A stretch of DNA of 64,000 nucleotides from Bacillus sp. CH140a_4T (GCF_008923725.1 NZ_WBPF01000016.1:124001-188000); one strand, 5' to 3'. Numbered from the stretch's first letter, positions 27,075-36,538 are shown. Program-made: numbers and translations. Notes: generated by a model from the letters alone, not told the origin.

Positions 27075-28124
27075 ATGGCACATCATGCGAAAGAAACGAT
27101 GGAACTGATTAAGGAGCTTGTCTCTATTCCAAGTCCGTCTGGGAATACAGAGAAAATCATCCGTTTTATTGAAAACTATGTAAGTGAGTGGAACGTAGAA
27201 ACGAAGCGTAACAATAAAGGTGCGCTCATTTTAACGGTAAAAGGGAAAGATGATGCACAGCACCGTTTATTAACGGCACACGTTGACACGTTAGGTGCGA
27301 TGGTGAAAGAAATTAAGCCTGACGGTCGTCTAAGTCTTTCTATGATTGGTGGATTTCGTTGGAACTCTGTAGAAGGGGAATATTGCGAAATTGAAACGTC
27401 AAGTGGCAAGACGTATACAGGAACGATTTTAATGCATCAAACATCTGTCCATGTATATAAAGATGCAGGTGAAGCGAAACGTGATGAGAAAAATATTGAA
27501 GTTCGTATTGATGAGCGTGTATTTTCAGCTGATGAAGTACGCGAGTTAGGAATTGAAGTAGGAGACTTCGTTTCATTTGACCCACGCGTTCAAATTACAG
27601 AGAGTGGATACATAAAATCACGTCATTTAGATGACAAAGTAAGTGTTGCGATTCTATTGAAATTAATTAAGAGATTACAAGACGAAAACGTAACATTACC
27701 ATATACAACGCATTTCTTAATTTCGAATAATGAAGAGATTGGATACGGTGGTAATTCTAACATTCCAGAAGAAACGGTTGAATATTTAGCGGTTGATATG
27801 GGGGCGTTAGGTGATGGACAAGCATCTGACGAATATACAGTATCTATTTGTGCAAAAGACTCTAGCGGTCCGTATCATTATGCGCTGCGTAAACATTTAG
27901 TAGAGCTTGCGAAGACGAACAATATTGAATATAAAGTAGATATTTATCCGTACTATGGATCGGATGCGTCAGCTGCGATTCACGCTGGATTTGATGTGAA
28001 ACATGCATTAATTGGAGCGGGTATTGATTCTTCTCATGCATTTGAGCGCACACATGAAAGTTCGATTTCACATACAGAAGCACTTGTTTATTCATATGTA
28101 TTATCAGAGATGATTGCGGAATAA
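27075..28124 (+). CDS. M42-family metallopeptidase (glutamyl aminopeptidase-like)
   Basis: The 349-residue cytosolic enzyme matches the M42 family of binuclear metal aminopeptidases. Visible metal ligands and catalytic residues include the His in LLTAHVDTLGAM, the Asp in KSRHLDDKVSVA, the Glu pair in ISNNEEIGYGG, the Asp in VDMGALGDG, and the His in IDSSHAFERTHESS. Length is normal. The start follows GAGGAGGAAA. The gene stands alone between terminators. It likely trims peptides from the N-terminus; substrate preference cannot be read from the sequence. Confidence 0.9.
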   Translation: MAHHAKETMELIKELVSIPSPSGNTEKIIRFIENYVSEWNVETKRNNKGALILTVKGKDDAQHRLLTAHVDTLGAMVKEIKPDGRLSLSMIGGFRWNSVEGEYCEIETSSGKTYTGTILMHQTSVHVYKDAGEAKRDEKNIEVRIDERVFSADEVRELGIEVGDFVSFDPRVQITESGYIKSRHLDDKVSVAILLKLIKRLQDENVTLPYTTHFLISNNEEIGYGGNSNIPEETVEYLAVDMGALGDGQASDEYTVSICAKDSSGPYHYALRKHLVELAKTNNIEYKVDIYPYYGSDASAAIHAGFDVKHALIGAGIDSSHAFERTHESSISHTEALVYSYVLSEMIAE

Positions 28125-28130
28125 GAAAAG

Positions 28131-28157
28131 AAATAGGCTGCTAGGAGTAGCCTATTT
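28131..28157 (+). terminator. Intrinsic terminator after the M42 peptidase gene
   Basis: AAATAGGCT and AGCCTATTT form the stem, followed by TTTTG. Confidence 0.8.
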
Positions 28158-28364
28158 TTTGTTTGCAGAGAAATCGACTGTATGTAACAAAAAGTGAATT
28201 AATTGTAATTTATTTTACAATATTAAGAAAGTAGGTTTACTACATAATTCGAGTATTATAGAATGATAGAGGCGCACTAATTTTTTTTGTCTGAGTTTAT
28301 TCTAATTTATATATTAAGATTACGCGTTATTAAAAGGTGATTGTTGAGAGGAGTATTATTTTTT

Positions 28365-29954
28365 ATGAAGTATCGTGCAGTCGCGGCAGGTATTTTAGCC
28401 GCAAGTTTATTATCGTCTCCAGTAAGTAGTTTCGCAGCAGCGAAGAAGTTTTCGGATGTTCCTACATGGGCGCAAGAATCAGTTGATTATTTAGTAGGTA
28501 AAAAAGCGCTTGATGGAAAGCCAGATGGAACGTTTTCTCCATCTGAAGCAGTAGATAGAGGATCAGCTGCAAAAATCTTAGCGATCGTTCTTGGTTTACC
28601 AATTGATCCAAAAGCAAAGCCATCTTTTAAAGATGCACAAAGCCATTGGGCAGCTCCGTACATTGCTGCAGTGGAAAAAGCAGGTGTAATTAGTGGAGAT
28701 GGTACTGGTAATTTCAGTCCATTCAGCAAAATTAACCGTGCATCTATGGCATCTATGTTAGTACAAGCATACTCATTAGATAAGAAAATTATTGGAGAAC
28801 TTCCAACACAGTTTGAAGATTTGGGACCTCATTGGGGTAAGAAACAAGCTAATATTTTAGTAGCTTTAGAGATTTCTAAGGGTACGGGAAATGGCTGGAA
28901 TCCTGAAGGAACTGTAACTCGTGCAGAAGCAGCTCAGTTCATTGCGATGGCTGATAAAGATAAAACAGATACATCAAAAAGAATGTATATGAACAGAAAC
29001 TTTATTACATATCATCAACCATCATTATCATCTGGTATTACTGATGTTCAGCATAAGCCACAAATGGTTGTAGTGAAAGAACAAAGAGCAGACGGCTGGT
29101 TAAAAATTGTAACGAGTAAAGGTGAGAAGTGGACACCTATACAAGAAAAAACAGAAACGATTAATGAAGGCTTTACTGCGTATGAAACAGCTTCACATAG
29201 TTCTAAAGTGCTAGGTACATATAATGCACAAACAGTAACGATCATGGAAGAGAGTGGCAGCTGGATTCGTATCCGTGTGGGCGCTGGATTCCAGTGGGTT
29301 GATAAAAATCAATTAAACCCAGTGAAGCAAGGTAACTTCTTAGAAGGTAAAGCAATTATTATTGATCCAGGTCACGGTGGAATTGACTCGGGTAATCCTG
29401 GTTATTATGAGAAAGAAAGTGAAACTGTATTAGACGTATCATTACGATTAAAGAAAATATTTGAGCAAAAGGCACCATTTACTGTTATGTTCACTCGTAC
29501 AGATAATACACGTCCAGGAGTAGACTCAACAGATTCATTGAAAAAACGAGTAGAGTTTGCTCAAAAAAATAATGGAGATATTTTTGTAAGTATCCATGCT
29601 AATGGTTCTGAAAAGAAAAATGGACAAGGTACAGAAACGTTATATTATCAGTCAGCAAGAGCAAAAGTAACGAATCCGCATGTAGAAGACAGTAAGTTAT
29701 TAGCACAAAAAATTCAAGACCGTCTTGTAGCAGCACTTGGAACAAAAGATCGTGGTATAAGACATCAGGACTTATACGTAACTAGAGAAAATACAATGCC
29801 AGCTGTATTAACAGAATTAGCATTTGTAGATAATAAAAGTGATGCAGATAAAATTGCTACACCAGCACAAAGACAACGTGCAGCAGAAGCGATTTATCAA
29901 GGTATTTTAGATTATTACGAAGCGAAGGGTAATAACGTATCTTCTTTCCGTTAA
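28365..29954 (+). CDS. SLH-anchored N-acetylmuramoyl-L-alanine amidase
   Basis: The 529-residue surface enzyme has a signal peptide (MKYRAVAAGILAASLL to about residue 26), three SLH domains at about 27-205, an SH3-like segment at about 225-325, and a C-terminal Amidase_3 domain at about 335-525. Zinc ligands are visible in IIIDPGHGGIDSGNPG, the glutamate in YYEKESET, and the His in VSIHANGSEK; LTELAFVDN carries the catalytic Glu. It cleaves the amide between muramic acid and stem peptide and should bind the same pyruvylated polysaccharide as Sap and EA1. The ATG at 28365 is chosen because the upstream TTG reading would overlap the GAGAGGAG site. It is one of the BSL (S-layer associated) proteins of the group. 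Confidence 0.92.
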   Translation: MKYRAVAAGILAASLLSSPVSSFAAAKKFSDVPTWAQESVDYLVGKKALDGKPDGTFSPSEAVDRGSAAKILAIVLGLPIDPKAKPSFKDAQSHWAAPYIAAVEKAGVISGDGTGNFSPFSKINRASMASMLVQAYSLDKKIIGELPTQFEDLGPHWGKKQANILVALEISKGTGNGWNPEGTVTRAEAAQFIAMADKDKTDTSKRMYMNRNFITYHQPSLSSGITDVQHKPQMVVVKEQRADGWLKIVTSKGEKWTPIQEKTETINEGFTAYETASHSSKVLGTYNAQTVTIMEESGSWIRIRVGAGFQWVDKNQLNPVKQGNFLEGKAIIIDPGHGGIDSGNPGYYEKESETVLDVSLRLKKIFEQKAPFTVMFTRTDNTRPGVDSTDSLKKRVEFAQKNNGDIFVSIHANGSEKKNGQGTETLYYQSARAKVTNPHVEDSKLLAQKIQDRLVAALGTKDRGIRHQDLYVTRENTMPAVLTELAFVDNKSDADKIATPAQRQRAAEAIYQGILDYYEAKGNNVSSFR

Positions 29955-29998
29955 TAAATAAAAAGAGATTGCCAATGGCAGTCTCTTTTATTTATTAA
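29952..29998. terminator. Intrinsic terminator after the SLH amidase gene
   Basis: A long stem, AATAAA...AGAGATTGCC with GGCAGTCTCT...TTTATT, begins at the stop codon. Confidence 0.85.
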
Positions 29999-30103
29999 CG
30001 TTTCTCTTTATTTCAGGCATGTGATATCATTTAATTTTACGTAAAAAAGATATTTGAATAATTGTAATCAGAACAATTTTAAACGATAGAGGATGATCAT
30101 AGA

Positions 30104-31057
30104 TTGAATAATCATAGTAAAACACCTGCATGTATATATACGTACGCATTTCGCGAGGAGGAGCGTGCTTTATGTTATTTGGAAATGCGCTCGTTCTTTG
30201 GGACGGAGTCTCACGTTAATATTTTGAAAAGTGATGTCAAAATTGACCCGAGTAGAAGTGCGTTTATGAAAGAGCGCGTTGAGGTTATGTATGAAGGAGA
30301 CGACTTAGAAAGTATTTTAAAACAAGTAGAACAAATTGATTTGGCGGGGGCGTCATTTAAAGTTATCTTCGTTAAAATCAATGACCTTGGGAAAGAAAAT
30401 AAAATTGAATATGGGGAAAGACGTCTCATTGAACGCGACCTCGGTATGCATATTGAAGGAGAAGCGGATGTTCGTAATCCAGAGCGTGTATTCGGGATTG
30501 TTCCTCTTGGAGGACGTTGGTACTTCGGGCATTATGTAGAAAGCGAGCCAGTTTGGTATCATCACATAAAAAAACCGCATAGTTATTCGACATCTCTTAG
30601 TACACGTGTTGCGAGATCAGTTGCAAATATCGCTGTACCAAATCCCGATGGAGTACGAGCAATTGACCCGTGCTGTGGTATTGGAACAGTAGTAGTAGAA
30701 GCACTCTCTATGGGAATTAACATCGTTGGTAGAGATATAAATCCACTTGTAGTTCTTGGCACGAGAAAAAATATTGCACATTTCGGATTTGAAGGAACAG
30801 TAACAAAAGGTCCAATCGAGGAAATTACTGAGAACTACGACGTTGCCATTATCGATATGCCGTACGACTTATTTACGCACGCAACACCAGAAGACCAACT
30901 CTCCATTCTTTCAAGTGCACGCCGCATCGCTAAAAAGGTAGTCGTTGTCACGATGGAAACAATGGACGACATGATTCATGAAGCAGGATTCGAAATTACA
31001 GATCGCTGTGTTACAAGAAAAGGATCATTTACTAGACAAATTCTCGTTTGTGAATAA
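30104..31057 (+). CDS. THUMP-type RNA (guanine-N2) methyltransferase-like protein
   Basis: The 317-residue cytosolic protein is a class I SAM-dependent methyltransferase of the COG1041/Trm11 type. An N-terminal region of about 140 residues resembles a divergent THUMP-like domain; the SAM-binding motif is AIDPCCGIGTVVVEAL (about 187-202). The motif IV position reads IIDMPYDLF where most members have (N/D)PPY, a one-residue difference. The start is a TTG preceded by GAGGATGA, nine bases away. It probably modifies tRNA; the altered motif leaves the exact base open. Confidence 0.75.
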   Translation: MNNHSKTPACIYTYAFREEERALCYLEMRSFFGTESHVNILKSDVKIDPSRSAFMKERVEVMYEGDDLESILKQVEQIDLAGASFKVIFVKINDLGKENKIEYGERRLIERDLGMHIEGEADVRNPERVFGIVPLGGRWYFGHYVESEPVWYHHIKKPHSYSTSLSTRVARSVANIAVPNPDGVRAIDPCCGIGTVVVEALSMGINIVGRDINPLVVLGTRKNIAHFGFEGTVTKGPIEEITENYDVAIIDMPYDLFTHATPEDQLSILSSARRIAKKVVVVTMETMDDMIHEAGFEITDRCVTRKGSFTRQILVCE

Positions 31058-31063
31058 GAAAAG

Positions 31064-31092
31064 AAGGTCACCCGTTTGGGTGACCTTTTTTG
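31064..31092 (+). terminator. Intrinsic terminator
   Basis: AAGGTCACCC, a GTTT loop and GGGTGACCTT are followed by T residues. Confidence 0.9.
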
Positions 31093-31149
31093 GTTTGTAT
31101 TGATGTGTGATTGGTTGGTGGAATGGAGGAGTGATTTGGCGGAATTTGT

Positions 31150-31270
31150 GGGTAAGTCGATATCTCATGTCGAATCGTCGATATATTTAAAAAATCGCCG
31201 ATATATTGTGCTGAATCGCTGATATATTTGAAAAATCGTTGATATATTCCAAGAATCGTTGATATCGCTA
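31150..31270. repeat. Second cluster of CGNTGATATATT intergenic repeats
   Basis: At least five units of the type TCG(C/T)(C/T)GATATATT with A-rich spacers lie between the methyltransferase terminator and the small minus-strand gene. They match the cluster at 515-650. Confidence 0.7.
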
Positions 31271-31280
31271 CATTAATATA

Positions 31281-31427
31281 TTACTGTTCTTTTAATTTTT
31301 CTTGTTGTGCGATTAATAAATTGCGTAAGACGTGTCCGCGGTAACTTTCTAGTTTTCTCCCTTCGTGATAGCGCACACCTAATTTTTTTAGCTCGGCTAC
31401 GTACCAGCCTTTTGTTCCGTAGTACAT
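31281..31427 (-). CDS. YflJ-like small protein (DUF2639 family), 48 aa
   Basis: The product, starting MYYGTKGWYVAELKKLGV, matches the small Bacillus family typified by B. subtilis YflJ, of unknown function. AAAGGAAGTGATCC precedes the ATG at 31427, which sets the start; the longer frame upstream to 31523 has no binding site. The protein is basic and soluble. It is flanked by the repeat cluster on one side and the proline racemase promoter region on the other. Confidence 0.75.
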   Translation of the reverse strand: MYYGTKGWYVAELKKLGVRYHEGRKLESYRGHVLRNLLIAQQEKLKEQ

Positions 31428-31660
31428 TGGATCACTTCCTTTTTGCTTTTGAACAGTATATGTTGGGGGTGGAAGTAACTTTCCAATGAAAATAATAAGC
31501 CTAGTTGTATCAAGGTGTTCCATAAAATAGTTTCCGGACAGTGTATAAAAAAATAGACAGTAGTGTATGCTTTTTTACACAATGTATACAAATTTATACC
31601 CTATGCGTTGGCATGATATTTGCAATGAAAATAGTATCAACTTATAGGGGAGAGATAGAA

Positions 31661-32665
31661 ATGAAGGTTAGTAAAGTGTACACGACAATTGATGCTCACG
31701 TAGCTGGGGAGCCGCTGCGAATTATTACAGGCGGCGTGCCAGAAATAAAAGGGGAAACGCAGCTAGAAAGACGTGCGTACTGTATGGAACATTTGGATCA
31801 TCTTCGCGAAGTTCTTATGTATGAACCGAGAGGGCACCACGGTATGTACGGTTGTATCATTACTCCGCCTGCAAGTGCTCACGCTGATTTTGGCGTATTA
31901 TTTATGCACAATGAAGGCTGGAGTACGATGTGTGGTCACGGCATTATTGCTGTTATTACAGTCGGAATTGAAACAGGTATGTTTGAAGTGACAGGTGAGA
32001 AACAGAAGTTCATTATTGATAGCCCTGCTGGAGAAGTCATTGCGTATGCAAAATATAACGGGAGCGAAGTAGAGTCCGTATCATTTGAAAATGTCCCTTC
32101 ATTTGTATACAAAAAAGACGTTCCTATTAAAATAGATGACTATGAATTTCAAGTAGATATCGCATTTGGCGGAGCTTTTTATGCGGTAGTAGGTAGTAAA
32201 GAATTTGGTTTGAAAGTCGATTTCAAAGACTTAGCTGCTATTCAAATGTGGGGCGGTAAAATTAAGCACTACATTGAGAGCCAGATGGAAGTGAAGCATC
32301 CACTTGAAGAAGGGTTAAAAGGAATATACGGCGTTATTTTCTCAGATGAACCGAAAGGGGAAGACGCTAGCTTGCGAAATGTAACGATCTTCGCTGACGG
32401 GCAAGTAGATCGTTCTCCTTGCGGCACAGGAACTTCCGCAAGAATTGCAACTCTTTTTGAAAGAGATGCTTTACAAAAGGGAGAAATTTTCGTCCATGAA
32501 TGCATTACTGACGGGAAATTCGAAGGAGAAGTATTGTCGGTAACCGCAGTAGATACATATGAAGCTGTCGTTCCAAAAGTAACAGGTAATGCATTTATTA
32601 CAGGATTTCATCAGTTCGTTGTAGACCCGAGAGATGATTTGAATCGGGGATTTTTGTTAGGATAA
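31661..32665 (+). CDS. Proline racemase / hydroxyproline 2-epimerase family enzyme
   Basis: The 334-residue cytosolic enzyme has both catalytic cysteines, Cys91 in TMCGHG and Cys254 in PCGTGTSA. Having both argues for a racemase or epimerase rather than the trans-3-hydroxyproline dehydratase branch, where one cysteine is replaced. The start ATG follows ATAGGGGAGAG; a longer frame upstream has no binding site. The next gene, 19 bases downstream, encodes an ornithine cyclodeaminase/pyrroline-carboxylate reductase relative, which supports a joint role in use of D- or hydroxy-proline. Confidence 0.88.
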   Translation: MKVSKVYTTIDAHVAGEPLRIITGGVPEIKGETQLERRAYCMEHLDHLREVLMYEPRGHHGMYGCIITPPASAHADFGVLFMHNEGWSTMCGHGIIAVITVGIETGMFEVTGEKQKFIIDSPAGEVIAYAKYNGSEVESVSFENVPSFVYKKDVPIKIDDYEFQVDIAFGGAFYAVVGSKEFGLKVDFKDLAAIQMWGGKIKHYIESQMEVKHPLEEGLKGIYGVIFSDEPKGEDASLRNVTIFADGQVDRSPCGTGTSARIATLFERDALQKGEIFVHECITDGKFEGEVLSVTAVDTYEAVVPKVTGNAFITGFHQFVVDPRDDLNRGFLLG

Positions 32666-32684
32666 GAGGAGGAGGTGGAAAGAT

Positions 32685-33662
32685 ATGCTAGTCATAAGCG
32701 CGAACGAACAAAGAAACTTAGTAAATATGAACGAAGTCATTGAATATGCGGCGCTTGCTTTAAAAGAATTTTCCGCAGAAAGAACGATCACACCAATACG
32801 CGGCTCATTACCATTTGCGAACGAGAAAAATACGGCATTAATTATGCCTTCAGTAGCGGACGGACTTGAGGCAATCGGTTTAAAAGTAGTAACAGTAGTC
32901 CCCGAGAACAAAAAGGTAGGAAAGAAAACGATAAACGGGATTGTGATGCTATCAGACTTTCAAACGGGAGAACCGCTTGCACTTTTAGAAGGATCCTACT
33001 TAACGATGATTCGAACAGGCGCCCTATCAGGAGTAGCGACAAAACATTTAGCTCGTCATAACGCGAAAACTTTATGTATCATTGGGACAGGTGAACAGGC
33101 GAAGGGAATTGCCGAAGCTGTATTTGCGGTGAGAGATATTGAAAAAGTCATTTTATACAATCGAACAGAAGAAAAAGCATATGCATTTGCGCAATATATA
33201 CAAGAGAGATTTGGTAAACCTACCTATGTTCACACAAATGCAAATGAAGCAATAAGCGAAGCAGACATTATCGTCACAACTACGAACGCATCCACACCAG
33301 TCTTCTCAGAAAAACTACAAAAAGGCGTCCATGTAAACGCCGTCGGCTCATTCAAACCGAACATGCAAGAACTACCCTCACACGCTATCGCGGGCGCAAG
33401 CAAAGTAGTAGTCGAATCAAAAGAAGCAGCATTAGAAGAGACAGGGGACCTTCAAGTTCCGATACAGGAAGGTTTATTCAAAGCTAGCGACATCCATGCC
33501 GAACTTGGTCAAATCATAAGCGGAGAAAAAGCCGGCCGCCAAAACGACGAAGAGATTACTATTTTCAAATCAGTTGGTTTGGCAGTAGTAGATATTATCG
33601 TTGCGAAGTATTTGTATGAGAAAGCGGTGGAGAGTGGCGTGGGGAATAGGATTGAGTTTTGA
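32685..33662 (+). CDS. Ornithine cyclodeaminase / mu-crystallin family protein
   Basis: The 325-residue protein has the NAD(P)-binding Rossmann motif IIGTGEQAKGIAEAV (about residues 126-140) and the VNAVGSFKPNMQELP block of this family. Next to a proline racemase, members often act as delta-1-pyrroline-2-carboxylate reductases or in amino acid cyclisation rather than as true ornithine cyclodeaminases. GAGGAGGTGG lies upstream of the ATG. The two genes form a short operon. The base composition of the last 150 bases flips from C-rich to G-rich. This is the last core gene before the accessory region. Confidence 0.85.
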   Translation: MLVISANEQRNLVNMNEVIEYAALALKEFSAERTITPIRGSLPFANEKNTALIMPSVADGLEAIGLKVVTVVPENKKVGKKTINGIVMLSDFQTGEPLALLEGSYLTMIRTGALSGVATKHLARHNAKTLCIIGTGEQAKGIAEAVFAVRDIEKVILYNRTEEKAYAFAQYIQERFGKPTYVHTNANEAISEADIIVTTTNASTPVFSEKLQKGVHVNAVGSFKPNMQELPSHAIAGASKVVVESKEAALEETGDLQVPIQEGLFKASDIHAELGQIISGEKAGRQNDEEITIFKSVGLAVVDIIVAKYLYEKAVESGVGNRIEF

Positions 33663-34693
33663 GGGGCTGCCATTTTGGTGGTCTTTTTTTGTGGAGTGTA
33701 AGGTACGGGATTCATTGGTAGAAGGGGGATTACGAGTGTACGATACAGTGGGAGTAGCTCGTAAGCAAGGGAGTAAAAGCATAAATTGTATAAAAGTTGT
33801 TCAATTAATAGCTGATATCCATGACTATTCTTTTTGAGTATCTGGTAAATGTAATGCAGTATTTTTAAGATCTATGCTAATGAATGTTATTTGGATTTCT
33901 TTCTCTATGCCTAATGTTAATAAAAAGCAAAACAACGATAGAGGGATATAGTAGTATATCAGTTTATTGGGTGTATTAAAATAACTTGGGTACGTATAGT
34001 GAATTAGGGGTATTATGGAAAATGCCAAAGGGAGTACGGAACTACTAAAATTAAGTTCTTATAAATAATAAACCGTTCATTAGGTATTAACGATATTTTG
34101 TATGTGATTTACTTTTAAAGTAATTATTAATGTATCAAAAAATTTTCATGCTTAAATTTAATTAGAATTTCTGCACCTAAAAGTAGAACATGAGTTCTAT
34201 TTTGTGGTAAAATATTCATATAGGGATTGAAAAATGGAAATATTAATTTGATAGGTAAAATGATAATTTATTATTAGAATACGAGTGTAATAGATAATAG
34301 TAAGAGCTCCTTTTTTAAAACAAATTTATAGAGTGAAAGATAAATTTGGTAAAATTATTTAACTCTCAAAAATTGATATTAACTAGTCAAAGCGAAAGAA
34401 GAAAATTGAGATCGATTAATAATTTTAGTGGTTCTATTAGGCGAGTCCATATTTATATTGAATGAGCCAAATACAGATGATACAACACAATAGAAGATGA
34501 AGTGTTTAGCTCCAATAGCTCATCCAAATGGTGGCTAGCAATGCGCGGAATATTATTAGCATTTAGAATGACATCGTTTTGAATAGAGCGATGTCATTCC
34601 TACTTTTAAGAAGAATTTCCTATTTATATTTAACCAAAAAGTAAAACTATATGAAGAGATTTATAAATAATATGTTGAATATGGGGGATTGAG
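33663..34693. other. Gene-poor left edge of the accessory region
   Basis: About 1 kb of AT-rich DNA without a supportable gene. A 67-codon minus-strand frame at 33825-34028 has a plausible hydrophobic stretch but no binding site. No tRNA, integrase gene or clear attachment repeat was found. Confidence 0.5.
34566..34610. terminator. Hairpin, possible terminator
   Basis: GAATGACATCG and CGATGTCATTC form a perfect 11-base-pair stem around 12 bases; the following tract CTACTTTTAA is only partly T-rich, so termination is uncertain. Confidence 0.5.
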
Positions 34694-34816
34694 ATGAATA
34701 AACAAGAATTAGCTAAGGAAGTAGTCAAACTATGGTTAAAAGAGGGCAGAAAAATTAATACAGAGGATATTCTAAAGGCGTGTCTATCTAGAGTATATAT
34801 AGAAAAAAAACAATAG
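34694..34816 (+). CDS. Small hypothetical phage-type protein, 40 aa
   Basis: A complete frame starts with ATG six bases after GGGGGA. The product MNKQELAKEVVKLWLKEGR is helical and charged. I recognise no family. It lies just before the interrupted regulator gene in a region with phage-like control genes, where such small genes are common. Confidence 0.5.
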   Translation: MNKQELAKEVVKLWLKEGRKINTEDILKACLSRVYIEKKQ

Positions 34817-34903
34817 ATAGCTTTTTCGTCTAGGTTTAATCAATCTGTAGAATTAATACATAGTCCATAAAAAAATATAGGAAATTTATATAAAAAAGAC
34901 TTG

Positions 34904-34924
34904 AAATAAACCTTAGGTTTATTT
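34904..34924. promoter_or_regulatory. Operator-like palindrome upstream of the XRE pseudogene
   Basis: AAATAAACC-TTA-GGTTTATTT is a perfect nine-base inverted repeat, 36 bases before the regulator start. A related site, TAAACTTAAGGTTTA, lies just after the gene, so both are likely binding sites of its product. Confidence 0.6.
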
Positions 34925-34960
34925 AAAATTAGAGTATGGATAATGGAAGGGGGAAATGAT

Positions 34961-35146
34961 TTGGAAAAATTAAAACAAAGAAGAGTAGAAACGGGACGGA
35001 CTTGTGAAGAGGTTGCTAATAAAGTTGAGATAACAAATTTGCATTAGTGGTATATAGAAAATAGTAAAAGGAATCTAAAAATAGATCTGGTAGTAAAAAT
35101 TGCAAAAGCGTTTGAAGATGATCCGAAAGATCTTTTTTTAAAATAG
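34961..35146 (+). pseudogene. XRE/Cro-type repressor gene interrupted by an in-frame TAG
   Basis: The frame encodes a 61-residue helix-turn-helix protein (LEKLKQRRVETGRTCEEVA, then KVEITNLH, stop, WYIENSKRNLKIDL) of the phage Cro/CI type. The TAG at 35045-35047 falls in the recognition-helix region where relatives have a Tyr or Ser, and the frame stays open and family-like after it. The TTG start has GGAAGGGGG upstream. It is either a dead gene or a suppressed or mis-sequenced stop. It is flanked by two operator-like palindromes. Confidence 0.75.
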
Positions 35147-35151
35147 AATTA

Positions 35152-35169
35152 GTAAACTTAAGGTTTATT
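35152..35169. promoter_or_regulatory. Second operator-like site between the XRE pseudogene and the next gene
   Basis: GTAAACTTAAGGTTTATT repeats the AAAC-TTA-GGTTTA core of the site at 34904-34924 and lies 16 bases before the ATG of the next gene, where a repressor would block it. Confidence 0.55.
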
Positions 35170-35184
35170 AAAGGGGAGGTATAT

Positions 35185-35901
35185 ATGGCTAGCACCAAAA
35201 GAAGAGAAGGTATAGTTAATGATTTGGTATTGAAGGAAGGAAATACAATCGTAACGGATAGCTTGATTGTTGCTGACATGTATAAGGATAATCCAAATTC
35301 TGTAATGAGTACTATTATAAATCCGATACAAAACTTAAATATAATTAATAATATTAATTTTTTATTAGATAAATTTATTAAGTCAATTTATTCAATGAAA
35401 GGCATAGACTATTCCAAGTTTAAACTGAGAGAAAGTACATTTGCATATAGAAAAATGGGAAATATAAATGCTTTAAAGGTGAAGGATAGATTCTTAAACG
35501 ATCTTGAACATGTAACAAAAAAACATCAGAATCTAGACAAAATACAAATCAAGGTTTTATTTAGAATTCCACAATTGGAGAAAGAGGTAAGAACTATAGA
35601 ACATTGTAGTAATACTCTTATTAATCTAAATACAGAAAGTTGTCTGCAGCAACGTTTAAATAAAATGATTCGGCTTTTAGCTTTTAGCAAAGATGTTAGC
35701 TTTCAAAAGGCATGGAGAATATTTAGATCGATGTATAACAGAACATATAGGACAAATTTAAAATTAAAAATGTATCACTATAAAAAAAAGAACAAATTGA
35801 AGCGAATAACAGCTCCGCAATATTTAGCGGTTAAAAATCAATTAGAAAATGCAATAAGGGTAGCTGATGTACTGTTACATAAAAAGAATATGACAGCATA
35901 A
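35185..35901 (+). CDS. Putative Rha/ORF6-type phage regulatory protein, 238 aa
   Basis: I assign this only tentatively. Residues about 10-45 (NDLVLKEGNTIVTDSLIVAD) resemble the N-terminal domain of Rha-type phage antirepressors, and the C-terminal 60 residues are basic and helical (KLKMYHYKKKNKLKRIT), like ORF6C-type tails. There is no signal peptide. GGGGAGG lies upstream of the ATG. Its position right after an operator and repressor gene fits an antirepressor. The long middle part is unlike anything I recognise. Codon use is very AT-rich, like the rest of the accessory region. Confidence 0.5.
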   Translation: MASTKRREGIVNDLVLKEGNTIVTDSLIVADMYKDNPNSVMSTIINPIQNLNIINNINFLLDKFIKSIYSMKGIDYSKFKLRESTFAYRKMGNINALKVKDRFLNDLEHVTKKHQNLDKIQIKVLFRIPQLEKEVRTIEHCSNTLINLNTESCLQQRLNKMIRLLAFSKDVSFQKAWRIFRSMYNRTYRTNLKLKMYHYKKKNKLKRITAPQYLAVKNQLENAIRVADVLLHKKNMTA

Positions 35902-36030
35902 AAAAGAAATTTACAAAGGATTTTTTTCAGTATGTATAAGAAGAGAATTCAATTGTTAAAGTAAAGTGCGTGTATATTATATGGATTTTAATAAGTTACT
36001 AGATATTTTAATGAATGGGGGGAATTGTAG

Positions 36031-36231
36031 TTGATAGAAAATCCAATGATAGATAGTAAATGTATGGATTCCGGAGAGAATGATTACTTGGAATATTGCG
36101 AAGGTTGTCAGGGTGAAATTTATTTTGGTGAGCATTATTATGATTTTGACGGAGATTATCTTCATTGTGAAACACAATGTATAAAACAATTTATTGAAAG
36201 TTATTCTATAAAGAAAGTAGCAGGTGAATAA
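36031..36231 (+). CDS. Small Cys-rich phage-type protein, 66 aa
   Basis: The product has a zinc-ribbon-like pattern, YCEGCQGEI followed by LHCETQCIKQF, so it may bind one zinc. It starts with TTG after GGGGGG. Similar tiny zinc-finger proteins are common in early regions of Gram-positive phages. It is acidic and soluble, and is followed without a gap by the next small gene. No function is known. Confidence 0.65.
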   Translation: MIENPMIDSKCMDSGENDYLEYCEGCQGEIYFGEHYYDFDGDYLHCETQCIKQFIESYSIKKVAGE

Positions 36232-36232
36232 A

Positions 36233-36415
36233 ATGAGCTTAGACGACAAATTTAATTTAGAAAAAAGGATTTTTATACGATTAATTGAAAACCATAAACA
36301 AAAGCGGGATATTTTTTCAACAACAATGGTTCTTGCATATGAACATGGTTTACAAGTATTAGAAGATATATATGAATTAAGCAAACAAGAAAAAGAAGAG
36401 GAGTACCCTTTTTAA
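36233..36415 (+). CDS. Small hypothetical phage-type protein, 60 aa
   Basis: The ATG at 36233 comes one base after the stop of the previous gene, whose end carries the AGGTGA used as binding site, so the two are translationally linked. The protein (MSLDDKFNLEKRIFIRLIEN) is helical and highly charged, ending in an acidic tail (KQEKEEEYPF). No family is recognised. Confidence 0.6.
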   Translation: MSLDDKFNLEKRIFIRLIENHKQKRDIFSTTMVLAYEHGLQVLEDIYELSKQEKEEEYPF

Positions 36416-36538
36416 ATTAAATAAATAGATTGGCAGATGCCTAAAGTTTTATGAATTTTAATATTCGGTAATTACCGAATGTTCACGAAATGAATATCTT
36501 TATAAGGTTTAATAATATAAGGGAGGGAAGGAGAATCA

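Noticed and set aside
33825-34028. 67-codon minus-strand frame with a hydrophobic stretch
   Set aside because: Start is a TTG without binding site and there is no recognisable family; possibly a relic, too weak to list as a gene.
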